DNA of 64,000 nucleotides, taken from positions 14,269,304 through 14,333,303 of the forward strand of contig BSYO01000023.1 in NCBI GenBank assembly GCA_033239525.1, given 5' to 3'. The DNA is from Nepenthes gracilis (taxonomy: Eukaryota > Streptophyta > Magnoliopsida > Caryophyllales > Nepenthaceae). This document shows, piece by piece, positions 36,586 to 47,265 of the stretch. The notes under the pieces were generated by a model. It was not told the origin of the DNA. It worked only from the letters and a program-made list of their open reading frames with translations, and did no database searches. A program made the translations under genes and the position numbers. Numbering within the stretch: position 1 is the stretch's first letter; every line of letters starts with the position of its first letter.

Positions 36586-37377
36586 TGTTAGAAATAGACT
36601 ACGTATTTAAACCACGAGAAAATACGAAATAAACGATGACAAGTACACAATAATCAATCATAAGTAATAAAGACACAATTTTTACGTGAAAAACTCCCTT
36701 GAAACGAGGGAGAAAAATCACGGGACATGGAATTCGAACTTTTCCACTAGCAACAATTGATTGGTTACACAAACCACAAATCTCAATGGTCACAACCCCT
36801 TGCGTCACACAGCCTGTACAAGAAATATAAAGAGTAAGATTAGAGATAAAATTCGACAGATGTTCTTCTCAACAACAAGAATTTTGTGTGTGTGATTAGT
36901 AGAGATTGGAACTTAATTCAAAATCCAATTGGAGGCTCAAATTTTTCTCTTCTCCTTCTCCTCTCTCTTTGTCTTCTTTTTCTCTCTGAAATGGCGCTCA
37001 AAACTGATTAACATACCCTAAAATGCAAAATGCACGTTTTATGAAAACAGGTGCGTGCTCGAGCGTGCATCAGGCGCAGGCCCGTACTCGAGCACGCATC
37101 AGGCGCAGGCCCGCGCTCAAGTGTCATTCGGGCGCATATTGAGCGCCATGCTACTGGAATTTGGGTTCGAGCGGCATTCGGGCGAGAAGCGAGCGGGGGT
37201 TTATTGGAAAACACGCTCGAGCGCAATTCAGGCAAGAAGCGAGCGGGAGCTTACTGGAAAACGTGCTCAAGCGCCAAACAGGTGCAACTCGAGCTTTCTT
37301 CATACGGTGAGAATATTTGTCTCCATCCGCCACATCAATGGGTATGAGCCCATACGAGAATGACTCATAACCCAACA
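36586..37377 (-). repeat. Right (5') LTR of the minus-strand copia element
   Basis: It begins TGTTAGAAAT and ends ACCCAACA on the plus strand. The TATA-like word is mutated here (tatgaaa near 37039). Sub-repeats with ctcgagcg occupy 37055-37290. Confidence 0.9.
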
Positions 37378-37382
37378 TGGAT

Positions 37383-38618
37383 CCCACACCCCTTTAATGT
37401 GTCATTCAACACACATAAGGATGCACGTGCGTTGAACTGATACAAAATAGAGTAGGGGTCATCTCTATGGTCGTTGTTTTCGGATTTTGCACCAATTTCT
37501 TCCTCCTTTTGTCGCCAGCAATCTTCCCTTTTGTCCTCCTTCAAAATTATTGCCACCAATCATTGTTATTATTATTATTCCCCCCTCCCCCCACCATAAG
37601 TTCCAATACAGTCGAACCCCAGGTGTTAAGTTTCTATTTGACATTTTATTTTTATTTTAATATTCATTCAATTTACATGCTTGCATAAAATGAATTGGTC
37701 TAATTACACCGAGTCATTTAAGTAAGTATCAATTTTAGTAAGTATGAATCCTCTAATTTTTGTTTGGTGAGTTACTTAACATTCTTCATAAGATCATCTA
37801 TTAATATCGTTAAGAATATATGAGATGTCTAATAAATAGTTAAGTTAAGATTCTAAACTTAAGTTCTAATTTTCAGGATTATTAGGCTCAATATAATTAT
37901 TTGTTCAATTAATTTTTTTAACTTAATTACTTTTAAAAATAATCAAATAATTATCACATAAATCATATTTATAAAATAATTAATCTAAAAATATTTAAAA
38001 TATTAAACAGTTCATTCAGAAAAAGTTATTCTACAGAATGAATAAAATGAAACATGATATATCAAAATGTTTTATGTTACGCATGAACATAACATATCAA
38101 AGAGGTGCCAAAGCACTAACTCTTCACAGCATTAAATACATCACCCCGTATCAAGTTCACTGTATAGTTCTATAAACCCGTGGCCAATATTTCATAGAGA
38201 TGTTTAACTAAATCATAAATGCTAAACACGACAATTTATTTTACAATTACAAACAAATCAAATTGATGAGAATAAACCACAAGACAAGCATGCCAATCTG
38301 TGTCCTTGCACCGACCAACCACGATCAATGCAAGTGTCTGCTTGGAGGTAGTAGACATCAGTAATAGGAAGTCAAAGCCTCAGTTTGCTGCCATAGTTTT
38401 GTAAATCATACAATATTACAGTAAGTATCTGACATGTTGTGTTTTTTGATCACTTTTTTTTGTCAGAACTCAACAAATAAAAAGTTGTCATAGGTTTATA
38501 TAAAACTTGTGTGATAATCGGCGTGCGCCGAAGGGCTAGGAGGCTAGATCAAGTGGAACATTTGAGAAGCGCTCACTTCCAAATTGATGGAAGATTATTG
38601 ACGCTCGCCTCATACTCG
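37383..38618. other. Intergenic DNA, no gene identified
   Basis: 37383-37700 contains a pyrimidine-rich run; 37700-38100 is AT-rich. The stretch 38100-38460 has more even composition and could be low-copy sequence, but I find no reading frame or motif in it. Confidence 0.4.
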
Positions 38619-39790
38619 ATGTTACGGGTTTAATTTCAGAAGATACAAATCGGCCGACGGAATTGCGAAAAAGCTCACGATCCACCAGACCCCCGAGACG
38701 TTTCCAAGACTTTACGGTTTAGGACAGAAATACGATACAATCTAATACACACAATTACACACACATTTATACATATACGTATAGTTATACATACCCCGTA
38801 CGTATTCCCCAATTACATTTATACGTAGGACATATATATACGTATATCTTCATTTCCACCGTTGATTTATGCCATCTGTCGTTGCAATCCGTGGTGGAAG
38901 TCTGTTAGCAGGCAATAGGGATATAGAGTAGGCCACTTGGCTCTGCAGCATTTATGAAAATTGCTTTTCTTCTGCACTTCTTCTCTTTCTCCCTCGAACT
39001 CCCTCCCTTTCTCATCTTCATCTGTTTCTTTCCCTTTTCCCTAATTTTGATTCCTGCAGCCAGAGAGATTTGGCTTGTTCTTGCATGTATGTTGAGTGAA
39101 TTGCAGGGAGAATCGGTGGACCAGGAAGCCGGGGCGTAACACTCGAGCAGTGAAGAGGCGCGAATTCTAAACTTGGTGTGCTTGCTCCGTACTCAACGAG
39201 AGCTTGAGTGCGGAATCCAGAATCCGGTGAGCTCGATTCACGCTCCCCGAGTGCTCGAGCGCCGATACGCAGTATAAAACGCAACTTACACATTTTAGGG
39301 TTATGATTCTGTAATATTTGTCCACAAGGGGTGCCACACATAAAGAAAGGAGATAAGAAGAGAGAAAAAGAAGAGGTTTGACATCCGATCAATATCCGAT
39401 TTTACTTTCATTCTTCGTCAAAGTTGGGTACGTCGTTCTGGAGGTAATTTTAGAAACGTATTTTCATTTGGTTACTCTTTTTCTCGTTATATTTTTCTTG
39501 TGGGTTATCAGGTACGTTGAGAAATGATTGTATTCAACCATTTTTTATTCAAGTTTGGAATGAAGAGATTTTGAAATGGGTTCTTGTAACCGGCACTATT
39601 TATAATAGATTTGTTTGGAATTAGTCATGTTTTTTTTTTTTAGTTAAAAGGGATTTTCTACGTTAAAAATCGTTGTGCATTATTTTATTTCTTGTGCTCA
39701 CAAACTTGATGACTGATAGTTGACAGGAGGTTCGGGTTCGTTTTGTTGCACTAGGTCAGGTGTATCCGAGCGTCGAATTCCCAGCAGAAC
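38619..39790 (+). mobile_element. LTR-like fragment with a readable promoter region
   Basis: It starts at tgttacggg, like an LTR, and contains in order a CTCGAG-rich stretch (39135-39265), a TATA box (39272), the word cattttagggttatg, a purine-rich leader (39340-39380) and a T-rich tail (39480-39700). The right end and target duplication are not found, so boundaries are approximate. The core is strikingly like that of the copia LTRs at 31761 and 36586. Confidence 0.45.
39271..39278 (+). promoter_or_regulatory. TATA box in the LTR-like fragment
   Basis: gtataaaa sits between the CTCGAG block and a purine-rich leader, as in the copia LTRs of this window. Confidence 0.45.
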
Positions 39791-42700
39791 ATAGATAAAC
39801 ACATAAAATACGTATTCATATCATAATGCAATATCTTGATCCGATTGATAATAAGCTATAAAATAGCTATCGGCATAACATATACAAATATATTGTATTT
39901 ATAACAGATAAAGGATCAAGTTATAGTCAGATTCTCTTTCAAAAATTAGATTATGGAATATTATCGTCCAAAACATAATATATTTTCTTCTTCACAACTC
40001 CATAGAACTAAGGATATAATTAATATGACTATAATTAGAATACAATTTATATTCTTGCCAAGATATATTCATACCAATATGTCTTTAATATATCCATTTT
40101 TATCATAAATAATCGCTTCATTAAGGTTCCAAATATGCAACATAATCGTGTCCTAACGAGTAAGCAGAGACTCAAATAGTATAATTGTATCTTCAATATG
40201 AATGTGCAAATAATATACGTGAGGATATGGAGCATAAAATAAAAAATATTATAAAACTGAAATTACATTTTTTATATATATATTATGAATATTCAAATAA
40301 AACTCTGAAAATATAGATTAAATAATTTTAATCATCACCAAGAAAAACTTATAATATTGGAGTACTCAAATATTGTTATTGTACTACAACACTCTCTAAC
40401 ATAAAAATAAAGTCCAAAAAATATTTTTCAGAATTTTTCCGCGCTAAAAAATAATTTTTTTGATAAATTTTAAGCATATATTCCAAAGAAAATTACTTAT
40501 TAAATATTTTGAAAGATTATTTTATTAGAAAGATTATTTTCTTTATTATGCTCAATTTTTTGAAAAAAAAATAATATTTACATAATTAAAAAATTAATCA
40601 TCTTTTTATCATATAAATGACTGAATAAATCATCATAAATTGTGGATAAGTATAAGACAATTTTTTAGATAATGCTTAGTGGTTTTTAATGAATTTGAAG
40701 TAGTTGAAATTCCCAACTTCCCATACATGTTACTCAAAGACAATCCTCCAAAAAATTAAAGAGTGTTGAAACTTTACATATAAAATTTTATAAATTCTTA
40801 TGAAAGAAGAGAGATAAAGTTTAGAGGAAAAGAGATCGATTTTGGATTTTTTGAGAAATGAACAAATCTATGGATTGATTTTACATGTTAGGCAAACTGA
40901 ATATCTTATATTCATGGATCTAATTATGTTAATTTATATTTCTATAAAATAACTTAGTAAGAATATGATAATAAAATACTTAAGAACTAAAATTTAGATA
41001 TCATTAAAAAAAATTCTTACAAAGATATCACAATACAATATAATTGTTTAATACATTGGGATAATAACAATAAATCTATCCAAACAATGGAAGATAAATC
41101 ATAAACTTGGTTCACAATTAGCCCAAGCTAATCTAAAACAAATTATAGAAACGCTGAAAAAGATAATATTCTCATTGAGTCTCGAACTCCATGATCCACC
41201 AAATTCTCTATATATAATTCTTCTAAATTTAGTTCTTTACTTTCTACAGGTGGGCTTCTCATGATATCGATGCAAACAAACAATAATAATAGTATCGATA
41301 TAAAAATTATTTATAAATAATTTCAATCTGATAATCTAAAATTAGATCAAACACTCCATACCAAAACCATAAAATGCAAAGTGCAATGATCACTGGACTG
41401 ACTAAACAATCTCTATAAGACCTCAAAGCCATTATATACATATTCAATCCATAAATCTATGTAAAGAAAAATATTCATAAAAAATTACCAAATATATAAC
41501 AATATAAAACTACATATAACATTCAACTGGTTCACCAGCCTAAAATCACAATTGCAGAACTAAAATACATAAATCCAATATAGTATATGAAATTTAACAA
41601 TCCTAAATGTTACAATTATAATTAAATAAATATCTTCATCAGTCATCAATCCATATCCTACAAAAATCAATAACCTGCTAATCTAAAAAGAATTCAAAAT
41701 AGTCACATTACTCGCCAATCCCTAACCATTCATATTCTCGATAACCTTAAACCAATACGCCATTATTAAAGATTCGTAGAATGACCGTTTATATTACTCT
41801 ATAGATAAAGTTAAATGCCACTTTTTTTTACTCGTGGATAATAAGTATTTTTTTCATGTGAATTTAATATATTATGATATATTATAATAAAAGTTTTCAA
41901 TTCACTTATAATTATTTTTATTTACCAAACAAAAACTCAGTAATAAATATGTAAAAGTTTTCCACCATATGAAAACGGTATAAACTCAAATTGTATCACA
42001 AAGTAGACTTCTCATGAAAAGCTTGCATCACAATGATATGTAAGGTCTGAAACATAAATATTTTATAATTTTTTTTATAATATTTCAATATAATAATATC
42101 AAAATGCCTAAATGTTCCATGAAGATAAAAAAATAATATCAAAATATTTAATAAAATTTAATAAAATATTAAAATGTTTATTAAAATACACACATATATA
42201 ATAATATTCAAAAAATGTGTTTAAATGGTAACATGCATGTATATATAAATAAGTAGGAAAAGTAAAATCTAAAAATTTCAAAGATAAACTAAAGAATATA
42301 TTTAAATATATTTATTTTAAACATTAAATTTAGCATATCTAACGTAAAATAACTCTAAAATTTATTATTATTTTTTTATTTTTTCTCTTCTTTTTTCTCT
42401 TTTTATCTTCTCTCCCTTTGCCCTGTTCAAATAATGAAAATCAAGCAACGAGGCTTTTTTACACTTGAATCAATACATAAACGCTAAATAAGCGTATATT
42501 AGGTGCCATTTTTATATAAATATGCACATGAATACTATATCAGACGTACTCTAGGTATGACACATTATATTTAATCCATGCACGAGCATCCTACAAACAC
42601 CTTTCAAGTGTGAACCTCTACCTAAAATATGTACGAACGCCTCTCAAATACAAAACTTTAATAAAAAATACACACAAGTATAAGATAGGTGCTTATCAGG

Positions 42701-43630
42701 CACTAATATTAATTTTCTTAAATTTTAATTTTTTAAAAAATTATTATATAATAATTTTTATATGAACCCAACATATAATAATTATAATATCATAAATAAA
42801 ATTTTAAAAAATAAACATTACATGATTTATATAGCTTAAGAAACTCTAATATGCCAAATTACTTAATATCTTAATTGGATGATTAAATGAGCCTCTATCA
42901 CCAAAAGACTCACAATTAAATGAGCCTCACATCTAACTGGAACAGGGGGCCGATACCATTGGGTTGAAATCCCATTTCCATGGGAACGGTGGATGAAAAT
43001 ATTGGCAATTCATATTTTCAATTTTTTTTAAAAAAATGAAAAATATGTTAGTAGTTATATTCTTAAATGAATTATTTCACAATATATGTGTTTTCATAAT
43101 TTAATAATTTATAAAAAAATTCTTTAAAATAACTTATTTTATATTTTTTTAGTTTTATAAAATAAAGACTCTTAAATCTTAAAGATTCAATGGCTGAGAA
43201 GACAGGGGCTCCCAATCTTTATTTTCAGTATTAGTTGTATATTATGTCAATCTTCAAGCAAAATTAACGATTTATGGTTATATACAAGAACATACATGAT
43301 CTTGAAGAACTTAAATGAATAATAAAATAAAATAAATATTCACTTTAGAGTTTTTTTAATATAGTCTAAAATATAACAAATTTAGCAAATTTGTTCATCT
43401 GCTAAAAAAATGGTATAAAAATTAAAGTTGAGAACAGATTTTTTTTAAGAGAAAAATATGTTTAATATGTGTTAAGCTAAGTTACTAATTTGAGCTCCAA
43501 TATAATTCCATTTCCTTTTTTTTTTTTTTTTTTGCTTTACATTTAGCTGGTTATAAACTCCACTTAGATGGAGTTCAATTTATATGAATTAATTATTAAA
43601 GTTCAACTCAATGAACTTTCAAGTCTATTC
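39791..43630. other. AT-rich decayed repeats, no gene
   Basis: 3.8 kb of AT-rich DNA without a supportable gene. 42360-42720 contains a pyrimidine-rich block followed by degraded sequence reminiscent, on the minus strand, of the LTR leader and array at 26735-27030. A poly-T run of about 19 lies near 43515. Confidence 0.4.
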
Positions 43631-44162
43631 TGATACGCTCCGTGAGCGGTGGTGCCGTCCGAGCGGTGATGCTACGATGAGTCCGAGCGGTAATGGCCGA
43701 GGACTCTGGTGCAGAGTGAAATGGGAGGGGAGGCCAAGTAGAGGCTGATGACGACAATTCTGCAGATTGAGAGAAGAGAGGAGAAGAGAAGAGAAGGGAA
43801 GAGAGAATCGAGAAGGAGAAAGAGAAAGTGAGGGAGAGAAACGAGAGGAGAAGGAATTCAACTGAAGTATTATATGATTTTCATTTACTGCCAACCGGCT
43901 TAAATAATAGTAAAGGGCAATTCCATGTGTTAAAATAGAATGTAGTTACAGCCACGTGAGCAACAAGATAACAGAATGTAGTTAAAAACAGAACATAAAC
44001 AATTAAAAAGAAATCAATCCCATGTGCTCTATTATCGGACCCGATTATTAGATCCGGATATAATTTCATAATTTTCGGGGAACTTGCGTGATCTGAGTGC
44101 TCTTCCATGTGGCTGGTGGCTCCGCAGACGGCCTAACATCCTAGTTTATCAAGCCGGTAACA
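43631..44162 (-). mobile_element. Solo LTR, 532 bp, related to the nested element's LTR
   Basis: It starts TGATACGCTCC and ends GGTAACA, the same terminal words as the LTRs at 13761 and 17317. It has a comparable long purine-rich block (43770-43855) followed by a TATA-like cttaaataatag. Flanks are tattc at left and cattc at right, agreeing at four of five bases. No interior sequence adjoins it, so it is a solo LTR. Minus orientation is assumed by comparison with the nested element. Confidence 0.7.
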
Positions 44163-44815
44163 CATTCTTATGTTCACTATGATTTGGTGAAAATAAAATT
44201 CAATTAAATGAATTATTATTTACAAAATGACTTATTTTGGTTTGATTCTAATAACAACAAAATTTAATTAAACGAATCGTTATTTATGAAATGACTTATT
44301 TTAGTTTGATTCCTAACTATATATAAATTATAGTTTTTTAAATAATTTCAATAAACTTAAATGCTATTGCTTTCAACAATAAGCATATAAGTTTAACATA
44401 AACTTGTGGGGTCAAGAGCTACACCGAGTAAATTACATGCAATTAAAGAGAAGAAGCATCTCGACAGATGAGACCGAGTCCCGAGCAACCTGGTCAAGCT
44501 CTATTTGCTAACACCCGATCCAAAGGTGGGTCACCCATGAAGCTCAATGAGATCGAGCCCGAGGTGCTAATGTGGGGCCACAATAGGACTACTACATAAG
44601 CCCAAGCGGGTAGGCGCTACACGTAAGTATCAATCAAACATCAATAATTAGAGTTGCTCACCTAATATATGAATAGTTCGCACGCTATCCTAATACAGTA
44701 TTAACTATTAATGAAAGGGCAAACCATGAATGCCAAAGGATAGATGTTTCCTTGGCGCACAACAAGAAACAGAGGGCATTTATAGCCATGTCCTAAATCC
44801 CATGCCAATTTGGCT
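44163..44815. other. Spacer between two solo LTRs
   Basis: AT-rich at first, then a more GC-balanced stretch (44410-44640) with gagcccgaggtgctaa-like words reminiscent of the array at 22986. No gene is seen. Confidence 0.4.
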
Positions 44816-44820
44816 GCACT

Positions 44821-45567
44821 TGTTGGGACCACTCCAGTATGAAAAAATGTCATAGTGAAAATGTCGGAGTAGAAAATACAGGTTTGGAAAAGGCTAGAGT
44901 GAAAATTAACCAGTCGAGCAAGAAAAAGGCTGGTCAACTTTCTGTTGACCGGTTGAGAGAAAAATCTAATTAACGGAATGTTGATCGGCAGAGAATGGAG
45001 GACGTCTGAAAAATTGATTGCTGCAAAAGCAACCAATTGACTTATCAGAATTGGTAACTAACTGTGTCAATTGTAAAAAAAGGCAGAAAAGCGACATCTT
45101 GGGGAAGATGGAAGGTTTTTTTGCGAGCATACGATGGCGTCTTGCAAAGTCGATAGCAGGTCCTCTCGTGCATGCAACCTGCCTAATGTGATGATTGCAA
45201 CTAGATATGTAGGTGGCTAGCCAACTTGTGTATATATGTATACGTGTGTGTATGGAATAATGCGTGCAAGTTTTGAGAGCGTGCAAGTTTTGAGAGTGTA
45301 TAAGAGTCTGAAAGAAAAGTATGAGTGAAGAAATGCAGAAACGTAAGGAGTGAAATTTACCCTTACTTTTTATTCTTTAAAGGGTTTTTGTAACAATTTT
45401 TGATAGTGAGTTTTTGCGGACTAAGTATCCTGTAATTTTTTTATCTTATTTAAAAAAGAATTTTTCACGTAAAATTATATGTTCTTATTTTTCTCTTATC
45501 TCTCTACTTGTCATCCGTCATTTTTCTTCACGCTTCTTGGCTAACCAACCGACCATCTTTCCCAACA
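44821..45567 (+). mobile_element. Solo LTR, 747 bp, with perfect 5-bp TSD
   Basis: The ends TGTTGGGA...TCCCAACA are inverted repeats and the flanking gcact (44816-44820 and 45568-45572) is identical on both sides. Orientation is taken as plus because the T-rich, cacgtaaaattat-containing U5-like tail is at the right. Interior coding sequence is absent. It resembles the fragment ending at 23640. Confidence 0.88.
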
Positions 45568-45572
45568 GCACT

Positions 45573-45889
45573 AACGTGTGAGAGGAAGCTCAACACCCCG
45601 ATTAATACAAAGTCCTTTTAACGCAAGAAAGGATTCCCACATTCTTAAGTTTTGAAGAAGTATTTAGTGAGTTTTTAAGAGCATGGCAGAGGAAAAAGTT
45701 TAATGATTCTTCCAAAGACACATCTTCCAACACGTCTTTGTTGTGGTTACATAAAAATAAAGGATTTAGCTTGCTACTCATCCACCACCCAACCGAGCTA
45801 TATAAGCAGATGACCCTTCAACTGCCAATTTCGGTAGCCTAACAGTTGGGGTATAGAGACCCGTAACTCTTCGTTCCATTTGCCCCCAT
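45573..45889. other. Intergenic sequence beyond the kinase 3' side
   Basis: Composition is closer to low-copy DNA. No recognisable frame or motif was found. Confidence 0.4.
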
Positions 45890-46370
45890 TCGAGCACATG
45901 TTGACTTTGGCATTGAAGAGGGTTACCAAAAAAAATTATTTGAACTTCTTCACTGGTTTGTCTTCAATACGCAGGACTACAGATAATAATGATCGAGTTC
46001 TCAACAATACATGAAATTCTCCATGCCGTACACGAAGGCTTCCGTCCTCCCTGAAGTTCTCAAGCTCTATTTGTTTCATTGTTCTCTCCTCATGTTGCCT
46101 GAAGAGTTGAGAGGGAGAAAGGAGAAGGAATGACAAGAATGGAAGACTATTTTCGCATCCAAATGATATTTTTGTTTTGATGTTTTCTTCGTTCTATGGT
46201 ATACTGTGCAAAGTATAGTGTTTCACTTCGTTTGATTTAGATTTCTCATTTTTGCTCTAATAAGATGCCATTAACAAGATTTTAATTGTATAGTGTTGTT
46301 TAAAACTTATTGAGACAAGAGTTACGTAATTATGTGGATAGTTGCAGTAAGTTTATGATGCCACGACTGA
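45890..46370. repeat. Local duplication, copy 1
   Basis: It shares ordered blocks with 46560-47035: the ctttcttc...caatac.caggact region, caatacatga.attct..., tacacgaaggct, the cattgttctctcctcatgttgc region, and a downstream acttattgaga.. agagt. Identity is moderate with indels. The minus strand of copy 1 is open for 66 codons (46136-45936), but copy 2 is not, so I do not call a gene. Confidence 0.6.
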
Positions 46371-46559
46371 TTACAATTAAGCTTTGTTTGGACGTAATAG
46401 TCGCATGGCTTTTCTTCTCTGATTTGAATGGGTTTTCTCAAATAATTTATTGAATCCCCAGTTATTTATTTAAATTTGTTACGGTTTACTGTGTTGTATT
46501 ATAATTGTATTATTTTACTTCAAGGTAACATATAGATTTCCCATCAAAAAAGGATCTAC

Positions 46560-47035
46560 AACTGGCATCGGAGAGATTTACTCGAAAAAGTTGCTTGAGT
46601 TTCTTCGCCGGCTTCTCTTCAATACACAGGACTTAAGTAGAAGTTACCCGGGTCGAACTTCTTTATCAATTTTCTGCCATCCGGGGTTCATTTTTAAGGA
46701 GACGATACTGTCCATTAGGTTTTGAAATCCCCGAACTAATCAACAAAAACAAACAAAAATGAATCGAATTCTCAGCAATACATGATATTCTGCCGGCAGT
46801 ACACGAAGGCTCCCCCCTAACGTTCTCAAGCGTTATTTTCTATATTGTTTTCTCTTCATGTTGCTATTTGAGAAAACAAAGAGAGAGAGAGAGAGAGAGG
46901 AAATAATAAGATGTTATTTTTGTATTCAAACCATGTTTTTGTTTGAACTCCATTTTAGTTGTGTAGTAGTGTGTGAAACTTATTAGGATGAGAGTAGTTT
47001 ACTTGTACTGATATCGGTAGTGAGTTTATACAGCG
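46560..47035. repeat. Local duplication, copy 2
   Basis: Direct-orientation relative of 45890-46370, with a ~100-bp insertion near 46650-46760 and a (GA)n run near 46883-46900. Confidence 0.6.
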
Positions 47036-47265
47036 TGGATTCAAATGGTGCTACTGGGCATGCACAGCACAAGCATAAAGATTCACGCAACACAGAGAGG
47101 ATGATTAACGAACAGCAAAATAGCAGCGGCAGATACCCCTCATAAGAACATTACATCAAAATTTTATGGCTAAGAAAGAATGCAGAATCGTAAGAATTTA
47201 CCTTTAAAATCATGATAATTGGAAAAAAAAAATCGTTGATATCCCTCACGTGAATATCATTCTTT

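Larger units (their letters stand above)
31761..37377 (-). mobile_element. Full-length Tnt1-like Ty1/copia element with perfect TSD
   Basis: Two ~0.8-kb LTRs (31761-32566 and 36586-37377) with TGTTAG...CAACA ends flank a minus-strand gag-pro-int-RT-RNaseH interior. The element is bordered by tggat at 31756-31760 and 37378-37382. A standard initiator-Met primer site adjoins the right LTR. Total length is 5.6 kb. Several domains are nearly intact, but frameshifts, stops and substitution of key residues make it inactive. MKDLGSAKQIL after YVDD and the SRKLWVYLLKSKDQ integrase word resemble the Tork/Tnt1 lineage. Confidence 0.92.

Noticed and set aside
38954..39139. 61-codon hydrophobic frame resembling a secreted peptide
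   Set aside because: It lies in the LTR-like fragment and is explained by a T/C-rich stretch; no cleavage pattern or family resemblance can be supported.
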